The notes: a model not told the origin generated them from the sequence alone. DNA of 41,927 bases from Bacteroidota bacterium (GCA_029561355.1 JAKQJD010000446.1:1-41927), one strand, 5' to 3'; positions 1-7,255 are shown, counted from the stretch's first letter. Numbers and translations: made by a program.

Positions 1-348
1 CTTGTCGAGTTCCTTTTCGAGCCGTTTGGATTCTGCGAGTGCTACAAATTTTGGATTACTCCCGGTCGGTGCGGCGAAAAACGTGCGTTGTGCTTTGCGG
101 AGCAGGTTGAGCAATTCGGCCAGTTTGTCGTTGCATTCGTAGCCTTCCTGTTGAATCGGGTAGATCGTGACCAGTCCTTTCGGTTCGTGGTGGCAATCTT
201 CGCCAAATACAACTGTTCCTGGTCCGGCTGCGGTCGTTTCTGTTACGAACGCGTTACCACAATGGCACTCCCTGGAGCAGCGTTGGGCGTGGCGGTTGGC
301 CGGAAATTCTTGGTTGAATTTGATAACGTCCTGAATTGTCTTTTTCAT
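1..348 (-). CDS. Partial hypothetical protein with CxxxCxC motif (runs off left edge)
   Basis: The reading frame opens with ATG at 348 on the minus strand and stays open for 116 codons to the first base, so the C-terminus lies outside the window. The N-terminus begins MKKTIQDVIKF, followed by a cysteine cluster (CSRECHCG, about residues 25-32) and a later Cys-His-His, which suggests a small metal-binding site. The last visible part is a charged helix ending near KRLEKELDK. It is the last visible gene of the minus-strand element operon and has the element leader motif (a one-mismatch copy, CCACGC) a few bases before the start. I do not recognise a family. Confidence 0.65.
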   Translation of the reverse strand, partial: MKKTIQDVIKFNQEFPANRHAQRCSRECHCGNAFVTETTAAGPGTVVFGEDCHHEPKGLVTIYPIQQEGYECNDKLAELLNLLRKAQRTFFAAPTGSNPKFVALAESKRLEKELDK

Positions 349-387
349 AATGTAGCGTGGATTGAAATTGTGTGGAAAAAGTGTGAA

Positions 388-813
388 TTAATACCGAAAA
401 TCGGTGAAGTGGATGATGCGGCCGGAGAATGTTGGGCTGTTGTCTGGCACGAACCATTCGCGGAACTCGTCGAGCGTGAGGTTGTCGTTTTTGGCGAGTA
501 ATTCAACCTCATTGTCTGTCAGCCATCGCCACCCATCTTCTTCTCTTATTCTTGCAGCAATTGAAATGATTATAGCGTTGCCTGGCGCTAATGCGGGTCT
601 GGCTATCCTGAATATTTCAATCTCCTGCACTCCCTTGCACTCCCCTTCCGCAAACTGATACGGGTTTTGCTTGACATTCCGCGGATTCCCGCGCCAGTGC
701 TGGATTTTCATTCCGGGTTTCCAGCGGCGTTTTGGGTCGGCCCGGATGGTGTGGATCTTGGTGCCGTCTTTGATGGCGTCTACGAAGCGGTCGCGGCTGT
801 AGGATAGGATCAT
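388..813 (-). CDS. ASCH/PUA-like domain protein
   Basis: A 141-residue protein. The N-terminal pattern resembles ASCH domains, which have a PUA-like fold and are thought to bind RNA or modified nucleic acid: F-x-D-A-I-K-D-G-x-K-x-H-T-I-R near residues 10-24, then PGMKIQHW and a later conserved Cys-rich stretch (GECKG). Its start codon overlaps the stop of the upstream 92-aa gene by four bases (ATGA), so the two are probably translated together. Phage and mobile elements often carry small ASCH proteins of unknown role. The family assignment rests on pattern recognition only. Confidence 0.6.
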   Translation of the reverse strand: MILSYSRDRFVDAIKDGTKIHTIRADPKRRWKPGMKIQHWRGNPRNVKQNPYQFAEGECKGVQEIEIFRIARPALAPGNAIIISIAARIREEDGWRWLTDNEVELLAKNDNLTLDEFREWFVPDNSPTFSGRIIHFTDFRY

Positions 814-1088
814 GTGGAGTGTGTTTTTGTTGTGGAGACCTGGTTACTTCTGATTCTTTTCGTTTGGTATTTGCGTCGCCGTTGCTCCGCCACGATCAGC
901 GGCTTAATTATCTCGGCTGCCCTGTATGTAGCCCACCAACAATTCGTTTCGCTGACTGCATTGCAGCATTTCAGCCAGTAGGCCAGTTTTTTACCATCCG
1001 CATTCTCAATCCGAGTTTCGATTTCGGCGTACAATTTTGCGAATGGGTCAATTTCGGCTTTGTATTTTTTCAGTGTTTTGCTTGTCAT
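810..1088 (-). CDS. Hypothetical protein, 92 aa
   Basis: A small basic, mostly helical protein starting MTSKTLKKYKAE and ending in a Lys/Arg/Ser/Thr-rich tail. It overlaps both neighbours by four bases (ATGA at 1085-1088 and 810-813), a typical sign of translational coupling in a compact phage-like operon. An exact copy of the element leader core (ACACGC) lies seven bases before its start, inside the end of the upstream gene. No known family is recognised. Confidence 0.7.
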   Translation of the reverse strand: MTSKTLKKYKAEIDPFAKLYAEIETRIENADGKKLAYWLKCCNAVSETNCWWATYRAAEIIKPLIVAEQRRRKYQTKRIRSNQVSTTKTHST

Positions 1089-1498
1089 GATGTTTGCGTG
1101 TTTTGGTGAGCGGTTGCGGGTGTTTCTGCCGGGATTACACTAAATATAAGAATCACGGTGTTACCTTGTTTGTATGGCATTTCAATAATCCTGCATTCAA
1201 AATCGCCGGCTCGGAATCCTTTTTTGGTGATTTCATCGGCAAAGGCAGTTGCCACTTGCTTTATTACCATCTGATTTAAATCGCTTCTAATACGGGTTTC
1301 TATATGGAATCCTTCTCTCGTTTTTTTTACCGGGTTTTCAATGGCCTTTTCTATCAGTGCTTGCAGGTATCCTGCCCGTTCTTTCATCAAGTGCTTTATG
1401 ACCGCTTCCATCTTTTCGATGTCGTCCGGATCTGATCGGGTCATCAGCGAATTAAGCCGGGCCTGTTTGATGACGTCGAGGATTGATTTTATTGTCAT
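1085..1498 (-). CDS. Hypothetical protein, 137 aa
   Basis: Predicted helical N-terminal half (MTIKSILDVIKQARLN...) with an acidic/basic mix, followed by a beta-rich C-terminal half around GFRAGDFECRIIEM and GNTVILIFSVIPAE. The start is preceded by a leader copy with one mismatch in the core (CCACGC). No catalytic motif or family is recognised. It shares a four-base overlap with the downstream 92-aa gene, so it belongs to the same transcription unit. Confidence 0.7.
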   Translation of the reverse strand: MTIKSILDVIKQARLNSLMTRSDPDDIEKMEAVIKHLMKERAGYLQALIEKAIENPVKKTREGFHIETRIRSDLNQMVIKQVATAFADEITKKGFRAGDFECRIIEMPYKQGNTVILIFSVIPAETPATAHQNTQTS

Positions 1499-1527
1499 GT
1501 TGTGAGCGTGGATTGATTATGAGTGAT

Positions 1528-1815
1528 TTAGTTGATTTCGCTTTGGCTGGGGTGGTCGCCTGGCCGGTTTGCTTCTGTAGAGTTGGTAGTGTTGGTTCCG
1601 TACTCAATTATCCAGCAGCAGTTTTGCGCGTATACCAGCCGAGAGCCAATTGACTGCAGGACGGCTTTAATGTTTTCGATTTTCGCCGGATCGAACGCGC
1701 CTCTTGCGAGTTGCGACCATCGTTCCATGCAAAGTTTTGTGAGTTCCTTGTGCATCGCCTGGATGTGTTCGGCAAGTTGTTCCTGCGGGTCGAGTTGTTC
1801 GGTTGTGTTATTCAT
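1528..1815 (-). CDS. Hypothetical protein, 95 aa
   Basis: I chose the ATG at 1815 (MNNTTEQLDPQEQL...) instead of the longer open frame reaching 1902, for two reasons. The leader motif ACACGCTTCA lies directly before this ATG, and the longer frame would overlap the end of the upstream gene. The protein is acidic at its start, then helical (HIQAMHKELTKLCMERWSQL), with a Cys-Cys pair (YAQNCCWIIEYG) in the middle. The family is unknown. Confidence 0.7.
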   Translation of the reverse strand: MNNTTEQLDPQEQLAEHIQAMHKELTKLCMERWSQLARGAFDPAKIENIKAVLQSIGSRLVYAQNCCWIIEYGTNTTNSTEANRPGDHPSQSEIN

Positions 1816-1838
1816 AATTTGAAGCGTGTTGGATGATT

Positions 1839-2306
1839 TTATAATTCGAGTGCCCAGGCGACTTCGTGTTGATCGTTGTAACCTGAGACGAAAATCAGGC
1901 ATTCGAGGCCGTTTTCGGTATGGATGGGAACCTTCACTTTTTTGCCCACCCTATCGATAGCCGGATCTGGCAGGCCTTGAAGGATTTTCTGTAATTGACT
2001 TACCGGAATTGTGCTTTGTGGCCTCGCTATTACCTCTTCCCCGAGCAGTTCGATAATCTGCCCATCCTTCCGCTCCCGCTCCTTTTCAATTCGTTTCCGG
2101 TCACGTTTTTTCAGGTCGTTCATATTGGCAACGAATATTGCTCCGCCTTTAGCCACGCCCGATTTTTCGAGCATATTTCGCCAAAGTGAACAGGCGATAT
2201 CGATCATGTTTCCGTAGCCGATTTGGTCGCCCAGGGTTTTGACGGCATGGATTTCACGCTTGTACTGCTGTGATTGCGCTTCGAAAAGGTTGATTCCGTT
2301 TTTCAT
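1839..2306 (-). CDS. Hypothetical protein, 155 aa
   Basis: Starts MKNGINLFEAQSQQ. The middle is strongly charged (KKRDRKRIEKERERKD, about residues 66-81), which may be a helix or nucleic-acid-binding segment, and the C-terminus has the look of a small beta fold. The start codon sits inside the reading frame of the truncated dam-like gene (2254-2553), overlapping it by 53 bases, and lacks the leader motif. This fits a deletion that removed the rest of dam and fused its remnant to this gene's upstream DNA. No family recognised. Confidence 0.65.
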   Translation of the reverse strand: MKNGINLFEAQSQQYKREIHAVKTLGDQIGYGNMIDIACSLWRNMLEKSGVAKGGAIFVANMNDLKKRDRKRIEKERERKDGQIIELLGEEVIARPQSTIPVSQLQKILQGLPDPAIDRVGKKVKVPIHTENGLECLIFVSGYNDQHEVAWALEL

Positions 2307-2553
2307 GATTCAGATTTGTTTTGCGCCGGCGCCGCGGCTGATCCCGCAGGACGCGGAAGAAGTTGACGATATCGCCGTTCAGGTCGTTGAGCGTTTCGAT
2401 TGGTGACGGCTCCCGGTTGAGCAGGATAGATGCGGATCCGGCGAAAGGTTCGCAGTAGTGATCGGCTGCAGGGAGAAGCGGCAGTATGTCTTCGAGGTGC
2501 CGGTTTTTGCCGCCGTAATAGGCGAAGGCGATTAGATTTTTAGTAGTACCCAT
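2254..2553 (-). pseudogene. Truncated D12-class adenine-N6 DNA methylase (dam-like remnant)
   Basis: The first ~70 residues match the N-terminus of D12-class (Dam-type) adenine methyltransferases: a YYGGKNRH start, then the SAM-binding motif CEPFAGSASILLN (motif I, usual F-x-G-x-G/A) and LNDLNGDIVNFFRVLRD. After RVLRDQP the sequence changes to a basic tail read from the DNA of the next gene and stops at 99 residues. Family members are normally about 250-300 residues and carry a catalytic DPPY, which is absent here. The protein can therefore hardly be a working methylase. The leader motif (CCACGCTTCA) is still in place before its ATG, so it may still be translated. Confidence 0.75.
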
Positions 2554-2573
2554 TTTGAAGCGTGGTTGATTAT

Positions 2574-2837
2574 TTAAAAGAGTTCGAGTTGCTGGCAGTA
2601 TTCCGGGTACATTTCTTGGTACCTCTCTACCGCTTCTGCCTCCATTGACTTGTAAAATCCCGGCCCTGTCCAGAATGGCGCTGGCTCGTTGAATCGGCCG
2701 CATTTTGCAGGGCATAGCGCGGGTTGAGTGTGCCGCTTACATGTTTCGCAGCGGTCACGAATCAGGATGTTTTCCTCTGGGTGGCCTTCCCTGTTGACCG
2801 TTACGAATGGCATTTTTTTCAAGTCGGTCCAGTTCAT
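2574..2837 (-). CDS. Small Cys-rich (zinc-ribbon-like) protein, 87 aa
   Basis: The start at 2837 (MNWTDLKKMPF) was chosen because an exact leader copy ACACGCTTCA precedes it; a longer frame upstream would run into the methyltransferase gene. The centre contains CETCKRH and LCPAKCGRF (about residues 30-48), a CxxC ... CxxxC arrangement suited to binding one zinc ion. The C-terminus is acidic. It may be a nucleic-acid-binding or adaptor protein, but no family is recognised. Confidence 0.7.
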   Translation of the reverse strand: MNWTDLKKMPFVTVNREGHPEENILIRDRCETCKRHTQPALCPAKCGRFNEPAPFWTGPGFYKSMEAEAVERYQEMYPEYCQQLELF

Positions 2838-2853
2838 TGTGAAGCGTGTTGAT

Positions 2854-3462
2854 TTAGTGATTTGCTTCGAAAAAGGCTTGTGAAAATCCGGGTGGTGTTT
2901 GTGACCTGAGTGCAGCGCGTTCCTGGAATCGTATTTTCTTTTTTCCCTGTAGATAGAATGCATCAACTGAATGGTGCCCGCCTTTTACCCTTATTGGCTT
3001 CACTGGCCGGTGAATCAACCAAGGCTTGAACTCGCCATACAGCACAGTTTTTTTTGTGTAGGGGTCGCCGAAATCGCAGGGATTGAAGTGGTAGAGGCGG
3101 TATTTCTTTAACTCGGGTACTCTTTGCGCTATTCTGCCTACCGGGTTTTCAAGTACCCAGAATTCCAATCCTGGTCGGAAGTATTCAATGATCTCAAGCG
3201 TTTTCCTAGTGAGTGTATCAAAATACTCCGTTGTCCCATCGGCATCCTTTTTCACCCAGTGGGTTGCTCCGGAAAGAGCGTATGCCGTGCATGGCTGCGC
3301 TGCAAGGATTCCTGCAAAGTGGGTTCGTGGATATTCTTTAAAGTCCCACTCGAGGATATCTTGCCCTAATTCTTTATCGATCTGAACAATTCCCCATCCT
3401 GCCTTTCGATAAGGCTCCGACCAGTTACCGGTATAGTCGTAAAGAGAAAGTAGGTTTTTCAT
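2854..3462 (-). CDS. Compact C5-cytosine DNA methyltransferase-like protein
   Basis: 202 residues with C5-methyltransferase landmarks in order: a motif I-like start (LLSLYDYTGNWSEPYRKAGW, residues 4-23), an acidic residue after the second strand (VQIDKE), a motif IV-like site AAQPCTAYALSG with the likely catalytic Cys after Pro (about residue 58), and ENPVGR (about residue 106), the motif VI ENV equivalent. There is no room for a normal target-recognition domain, since bacterial enzymes are usually 300-450 residues. The protein might modify DNA with low specificity, act on free nucleotides, or need a partner. Its leader motif ACACGCTTCA is four bases before ATG. It could protect element DNA from restriction; that role is inferred. 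Confidence 0.75.
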   Translation of the reverse strand: MKNLLSLYDYTGNWSEPYRKAGWGIVQIDKELGQDILEWDFKEYPRTHFAGILAAQPCTAYALSGATHWVKKDADGTTEYFDTLTRKTLEIIEYFRPGLEFWVLENPVGRIAQRVPELKKYRLYHFNPCDFGDPYTKKTVLYGEFKPWLIHRPVKPIRVKGGHHSVDAFYLQGKKKIRFQERAALRSQTPPGFSQAFFEANH

Positions 3463-3466
3463 TGAA

Positions 3467-3476
3467 GCGTGTTGAT
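3467..3476 (-). promoter_or_regulatory. Recurrent element leader motif (representative copy)
   Basis: On the minus strand, ATCAACACGCTTCA ends directly at the ATG at 3462. Exact GCGTGT cores (as read on the plus strand) begin at 1096, 1824, 2844, 3467, 4924, 9700, 9897, 11613 and 13198. One-mismatch cores begin at 355, 1506, 2560, 5086, 7011 and 11986. In the exact copies the core lies 4-11 bases upstream of a start codon, the place a Shine-Dalgarno site would take. The motif has no match to the anti-Shine-Dalgarno tail and is absent before the host genes checked. See the finding on this motif. Confidence 0.7.
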
Positions 3477-3486
3477 TATGAGTTAT

Positions 3487-3873
3487 TTACGTGGTTGGCA
3501 TTTCGCCCAGGAACTTTTCTATTTCTTCAATACTGGCTATTTCTTGTTCGCGATGGTCTAAATAAGGCCTGTAGGCTTTGCAGCGGCCCCACTGGTCGGG
3601 CTTGTGGTACATGGTTTCACCGCGACGAAAACCGATGGCGTACAACTTGCTGTAATCGACTCCGGTTTGAAAGTGGGTACTATTCCAGATCGGCGCGGGG
3701 TGCAGGTAAATCGTGTTGTCGCCTTTGTGTAGCGTTGCATCATATCGAAGCACTTCGGTACAGCAGCGGTATTTCTCATAACCATACGCCTCGGCGCGTG
3801 CTACAAACTGCAGGAACAGGGCATGTGCGCCGGTAGCGGCAGCGCTTTCAAAGTCTATTTGGAGTTGTTTCAT
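3487..3873 (-). CDS. Hypothetical protein, 128 aa
   Basis: The ATG at 3873 (MKQLQIDFESAAATG) overlaps the stop of the upstream membrane/HTH gene as ATGA, so translation is probably coupled. The protein mixes helix and strand, with aromatic-rich stretches (YGYEKYRCC, NTIYLHPAPIW, DYSKLYAIGFRRGE) and a C-terminal acidic helix (ASIEEIEKFLGEMP). No family recognised; it looks like one of the small single-domain proteins of phage early regions. Confidence 0.7.
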   Translation of the reverse strand: MKQLQIDFESAAATGAHALFLQFVARAEAYGYEKYRCCTEVLRYDATLHKGDNTIYLHPAPIWNSTHFQTGVDYSKLYAIGFRRGETMYHKPDQWGRCKAYRPYLDHREQEIASIEEIEKFLGEMPTT

Positions 3874-4916
3874 GCTGCGTTTGCGTAGTTTCTGATTGTT
3901 CTGTCCGTGGTTCCCAAAATAGCCGCTACCTCCTGCCGTGTCGGCTTCCGGCCTGTTTCCGCTTCCGCCCTGGCTTCCGCTTCCCTGATCAGTTTCCGGC
4001 GCTCTTCCGTATCTGCTTCCGCCCATCGCGTTTTCATTTCCGTCTCCGCTTCCGCCTGTTTCCGGTTGGCTTCCGCTTCGCGCTGCTCCTTTTCGGCCTG
4101 TTCCCGTGCAATTCGTTCATTTTCAGCCCGTTGTTCGGCTTCCGCCTTCCGCTTGGCTTCCTCCTCCTGTTTCCGGGCTTCCGCCTGCTCCTTCCGCTCC
4201 TTCCGCTCCGCTTCCGCCTTCCTTTCCGCTGCTTCCGCTTCGCGTTTCCGGGCTTCCGCTTCGACTTCCGCCTGCCGTTGCTTCGCTTCCGCCTCAACCT
4301 TTCGCGCTTCCGCTTCGGCTTCCGCCTGTTTCCGCTTTGTTTCCGCCTCCATCCGGGCTACTTCCGCCCTGGCTTCCGCCTCTGCTTCCGCTTTCCGGGT
4401 GTCGGCTTCCGCCTGGATCCGGGCGAGTTCGATTTGTGCGGCATACTCCTTTTCCTTCCGTTCCGTTTCGGCTCGTTCCTTCTCCTTTTGCATGCGCTCA
4501 ACCCGGGCGTAACTATCCTCTTCGGCTTGCGCTTCGGCGGCGGCACTGGCTTTCGAACTGGTTGCGGAAAGCGCCCACAAATCGAGCGCGGCCATGAACG
4601 CGGTCGCTATCCATGCCCAGGCGGTTGCCGACATATCGAACGGCAGCGACGGGCGCTGTGCGAATTGGTCGCTGTACGCCATTTGCTCGAAACAGCCTGA
4701 GAATATCCGGATAATCCAGGCGCCGATGCGGTACTGATTGCGGACACTGGCCGAACTGTGACGCTGTGCGGTGATTGTTGCGGCAAGGCCCAGGGCGATG
4801 GCGATTCCGGTCGGAAGCCCGACCGTGGCGCCGATGGCGAGCGCCGGCGCTATTGCGGAAATGGCAAGGCAAACGAGGTTGATACCTGTTTCTGGATGGC
4901 GGAGGATGTTTTTCAT
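3870..4916 (-). CDS. Membrane protein with long coiled coil and C-terminal helix-turn-helix
   Basis: 348 residues from the ATG at 4916, which has ACACGCTTCA seven bases upstream. Hydrophobic segments lie at about residues 12-34, 34-50 and 95-115. Residues ~120-310 are a highly charged Ala/Glu/Lys/Arg helix, a coiled coil encoded by a degenerate array of GCTTCCGC-like DNA. The last ~28 residues (GRKPTRQEVAAILG, then TTDRTIRNYA) look like a helix-turn-helix with the usual Thr-x-x-x-Val-Ala and Thr-Ile-Arg spacing. This would tether a DNA-binding tip to the inner membrane. Actinobacterial DUF2637/SpdB-type transfer proteins have a similar plan, but I cannot show homology. Its stop overlaps the next start (ATGA). 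Confidence 0.75.
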   Translation of the reverse strand: MKNILRHPETGINLVCLAISAIAPALAIGATVGLPTGIAIALGLAATITAQRHSSASVRNQYRIGAWIIRIFSGCFEQMAYSDQFAQRPSLPFDMSATAWAWIATAFMAALDLWALSATSSKASAAAEAQAEEDSYARVERMQKEKERAETERKEKEYAAQIELARIQAEADTRKAEAEAEARAEVARMEAETKRKQAEAEAEARKVEAEAKQRQAEVEAEARKREAEAAERKAEAERKERKEQAEARKQEEEAKRKAEAEQRAENERIAREQAEKEQREAEANRKQAEAETEMKTRWAEADTEERRKLIREAEARAEAETGRKPTRQEVAAILGTTDRTIRNYANAA

Positions 4917-4970
4917 AATTGAAGCGTGTCGTGGCGTGTGGATTAGGTGTTGTCTTGGTGTCCTTTTCTT

Positions 4971-4996
4971 GCGCTCCGCCGTTTCCAGCGGAGCGC
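4971..4996. other. Perfect 9-bp GC hairpin
   Basis: GCGCTCCGC at 4971-4979 pairs perfectly with GCGGAGCGC at 4988-4996 around an 8-base loop. It lies just after the stop of the 25-aa membrane peptide and before the coiled-coil membrane gene. No T-run follows on the minus strand, so it is more likely an mRNA stability or attenuation structure than a simple terminator. Confidence 0.6.
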
Positions 4997-5001
4997 GTGG
5001 T

Positions 5002-5079
5002 TCATTTGCGATTCTGGATGATGAGCGACAAGGCCCAACCCAAAAAAGCGAACAGTAAGAGACCGGCGAAAAAGGACAT
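5002..5079 (-). CDS. Tiny hydrophobic membrane peptide, 25 aa
   Basis: The ATG at 5079 opens a 25-codon frame: MSFFAGLLLFAFLGWALS, then LIIQNRK, and a TGA stop. Nearly all of it is one membrane span with a short basic tail at the C-terminus. The element leader (ACGCGCTTCA) sits directly before the ATG, which supports real translation although the gene is very short. It lies between a DUF5675 gene and the three-span coiled-coil protein. Possible roles are a small holin/lysis helper or a subunit regulating the neighbouring membrane protein; neither is shown by the sequence. Confidence 0.6.
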   Translation of the reverse strand: MSFFAGLLLFAFLGWALSLIIQNRK

Positions 5080-5100
5080 AATGAAGCGCGTTGATTATGG

Positions 5101-5607
5101 TTAAAGAATGGTGGCAGCGGTGTGGACTGTTGGGGCCGGTTTACCGATGGCAATACGGTCCTTTAGGGCTGTGCGGTCGACCTCTATCCAGACCTCTTCC
5201 TTCCGGTTGAATGCAGCGTTGAGAGTGTCGTATAGTTTTTTGTAAGTTTCGGTTGAGTCTCCGACGTAGTGAGAATTTCCGGTGTAGCCCCAGGATCTGC
5301 CAACCAACATGCAGCCGCGCGAATCATCGGGGCCGTTGCCGATATGGATTAAGATGCCAGAAAAACCGGGTACATTGACGAGGCAGGGTACCCACTCGTG
5401 CCCAAATCGGCGTTTGTAGTTTGTGAAAAACTTCCCCGTTCTGGCTTGGATGATTTGAAATCGCCCTCCAGGAATACGAGTTTCGTCCGGAACCTTTGTT
5501 TGCCGGAAACCATCTTCGCAGATGAAGCCGAAAAACACGTTGTCGATTTCCAGCATGGAAATGGTGCAAACATGGGTTTCGTGCAGAATTGTCGTTTTGA
5601 GTAACAT
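5101..5607 (-). CDS. DUF5675 family protein
   Basis: 168 residues. It fits the DUF5675 family often seen in phages and mobile elements of Bacteroidota: an N-terminal T-I-L-H-E-T start, the segment ETRIPGGRFQI, a central GILIHIGNGPDDSRGCMLVG (about residues 86-105) with conserved His, Asn, Asp and Cys, and a C-terminal V-W-I-E-V strand. The His...Cys pattern resembles L,D-transpeptidase-like folds, so a cell-wall role (lysis) has been suggested for such proteins, but no activity can be read here. A weak leader copy precedes the start. Confidence 0.8.
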   Translation of the reverse strand: MLLKTTILHETHVCTISMLEIDNVFFGFICEDGFRQTKVPDETRIPGGRFQIIQARTGKFFTNYKRRFGHEWVPCLVNVPGFSGILIHIGNGPDDSRGCMLVGRSWGYTGNSHYVGDSTETYKKLYDTLNAAFNRKEEVWIEVDRTALKDRIAIGKPAPTVHTAATIL

Positions 5608-5634
5608 AAATGAAGTGTATTAAAATGTGAGTGA

Positions 5635-6993
5635 TTAGAAGTCGTCAAGGTCTGCGGGGTTTAGTGGGTAGGGATTGTATGGGCCTGGTAAGCGCGGCGG
5701 TTTTTCACCTTCATCGACGAGCCATTGCTCGAACTCATCCGAAAGCCTTTTCTTTCTCAGGAAACTGTTGAGGCGCCTGACTTCGCTTTTAAGTTGCGCG
5801 TTTTTTACCTGCTCTTCTAAAAGGTCGGATTGGGCTGCGGTCGGTTCGTAAGCAGTGCTGAGTGAATCGAGAAGTTTCTCAAACGCCTCTCTTGAAAGGT
5901 ATTTTTGGGCGGCCGCGGCTTCGGCTTCATCGATATTCGAATAAGGCCGCTCCTGGATCATCGGACCCTTACCGTATACTGTCACGTTACTGATCGCCTT
6001 CGCGAGTTCGGCAATACAGGCCTGCGCGACCGCATCATCGGCATTTTGAGAAAGGAGCCTCATGGCGAATTGGGAGGCGCTTACGAATTGGTGAATTCGC
6101 GGGTCGCTGATGGATACGTGGTCATGTGTTTCGGTGTTCCCTTTGCGGATCAGTTCGTTTGCCTCCAGAATCTTCCAGTTTTCAGCAACTTCAATCGCTG
6201 CCGTTGCCGCATCTTCGCAATGATGCAAGTCTCTCCACAAATTGGCCTTTACATGTTGATCGCCCTCCGACCACTTTTCGAGTATCCGGCGCTGGGCTGA
6301 ACGGTAGGCTTTGAGGGATTGGAGAAGGCGTTTGTTTACTGGGTGGTCGTTCAACACACCTTCATTATCAAGTGCTTCTCTTCCTTTCGAAATCGCCGCT
6401 TTAATTGCTCCGACTTGCGAGTTCCCCCACACCTGCCGCATTTCATCGAGTACGGCGTCCGGCAGTTGGTTTATGAGCACTTGCAATGCCTGGCCGATAA
6501 TTTGCTGATTAAGTGTAAGCCGATCTTCGGCTTTTATAATTGCACGTTCTACTATTCTTTGCCTATCGGGCGTTGCATGTACCGGAATTCTTTCGCTCGG
6601 TTGATCGTTCACAGGTCTGCACTCTGCCGCTTCAACCGCTGCGCGGGCTTCGGCAACAACCGGGATGGTGTCAAGTTCTTGGTAATCTGTCCAACCCATG
6701 TAATCACACACGTTTTTCAGTGCGCGGAAAAGCCTTTCGTTCAGGCCTTTGTATTCGGTACGGGCGTACATTTCGAGATCAGTAGCATGTTCTTTAAAGC
6801 CCAGCGGCAACGCTTCGAGCATCGTGGTTTCGATGCCGTCGCAGGCGTTCACGCAGGCGACAATGCGGGCAGCATACCCTTTTTGTTCCGTGGAGCAAAC
6901 GAGTTTTGCGCCCTCGTATATCCACCATTTCATCGCCGTGTGCATGTATTCGAAATGCCATTCTGGCGTTTGTTGATCTTTCTCGTGTGTCAT
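5635..6993 (-). CDS. Large phage-type hypothetical protein, 452 aa
   Basis: The start at 6993 (MTHEKDQQTPEWHFEY) was chosen over the longer open frame to 7278, which would cross the upstream 69-aa gene. Near residue 40 it has KGYAARIVACVNACDGIETT, a short motif (A-x-R-I-V-A-C-V-N-A-C) common in small phage early proteins. The rest is long helices with a basic stretch near the C-terminus (RRLNSFLRKKRLSD) and a proline-rich tail. A distant GCGTGC leader core lies at 7011. I see no catalytic motif. It may be a structural or scaffold-like early protein. Confidence 0.65.
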   Translation of the reverse strand: MTHEKDQQTPEWHFEYMHTAMKWWIYEGAKLVCSTEQKGYAARIVACVNACDGIETTMLEALPLGFKEHATDLEMYARTEYKGLNERLFRALKNVCDYMGWTDYQELDTIPVVAEARAAVEAAECRPVNDQPSERIPVHATPDRQRIVERAIIKAEDRLTLNQQIIGQALQVLINQLPDAVLDEMRQVWGNSQVGAIKAAISKGREALDNEGVLNDHPVNKRLLQSLKAYRSAQRRILEKWSEGDQHVKANLWRDLHHCEDAATAAIEVAENWKILEANELIRKGNTETHDHVSISDPRIHQFVSASQFAMRLLSQNADDAVAQACIAELAKAISNVTVYGKGPMIQERPYSNIDEAEAAAAQKYLSREAFEKLLDSLSTAYEPTAAQSDLLEEQVKNAQLKSEVRRLNSFLRKKRLSDEFEQWLVDEGEKPPRLPGPYNPYPLNPADLDDF

Positions 6994-7007
6994 GGTTTTG
7001 AATAGAT

Positions 7008-7217
7008 TTAGCGTGCTGGAGGTAAATTTTTTGATGCCTGGTGAATCTGATGAAGCGCTTCGTCGAACTCGTCTGCATCTATGTCCTTCAATTTTTCGAG
7101 TTGTTTTTTCGCGTCGTCTGCCGTGTCGTTGTGGTGCGTCATTGTAAATCTCCTGGTTACCGTAATCACTTCGGTTTCGTCGTTGGGGTTGATGTAAGAG
7201 TTGAGTTTGCTTGGCAT
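7008..7217 (-). CDS. Small hypothetical protein, 69 aa
   Basis: Starts MPSKLNSYINPNDETEV and ends with a charged helix (DDAKKQLEKLKDIDADEFDE, about residues 34-53). An AACACG-type leader remnant lies immediately before the ATG. Nothing recognisable; it lies between the 452-aa and 48-aa genes in the same operon. Confidence 0.6.
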   Translation of the reverse strand: MPSKLNSYINPNDETEVITVTRRFTMTHHNDTADDAKKQLEKLKDIDADEFDEALHQIHQASKNLPPAR

Positions 7218-7227
7218 CGTGTTTTGA

Positions 7228-7255
7228 ATGTTTTTGCCCAGGTGCGGGCGGGTTA
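7228..7255 (-). repeat. 28-bp intergenic direct repeat, copy A
   Basis: The 28 bases at 7228-7255 recur exactly at 7406-7433. The core GCCCAGGTGCGGGC can fold into a 4-bp stem (GCCC/GGGC). In copy A the last three bases are the stop codon of the 48-aa gene on the minus strand, and the copy forms the leader of the 69-aa gene. Confidence 0.85.

Noticed and set aside
3960..4400. Repeated GCTTCCGC-type DNA as a CRISPR or tandem repeat locus
   Set aside because: It is simply the coding DNA of the Ala/Glu/Lys/Arg coiled coil. The unit length is irregular and no spacers exist.
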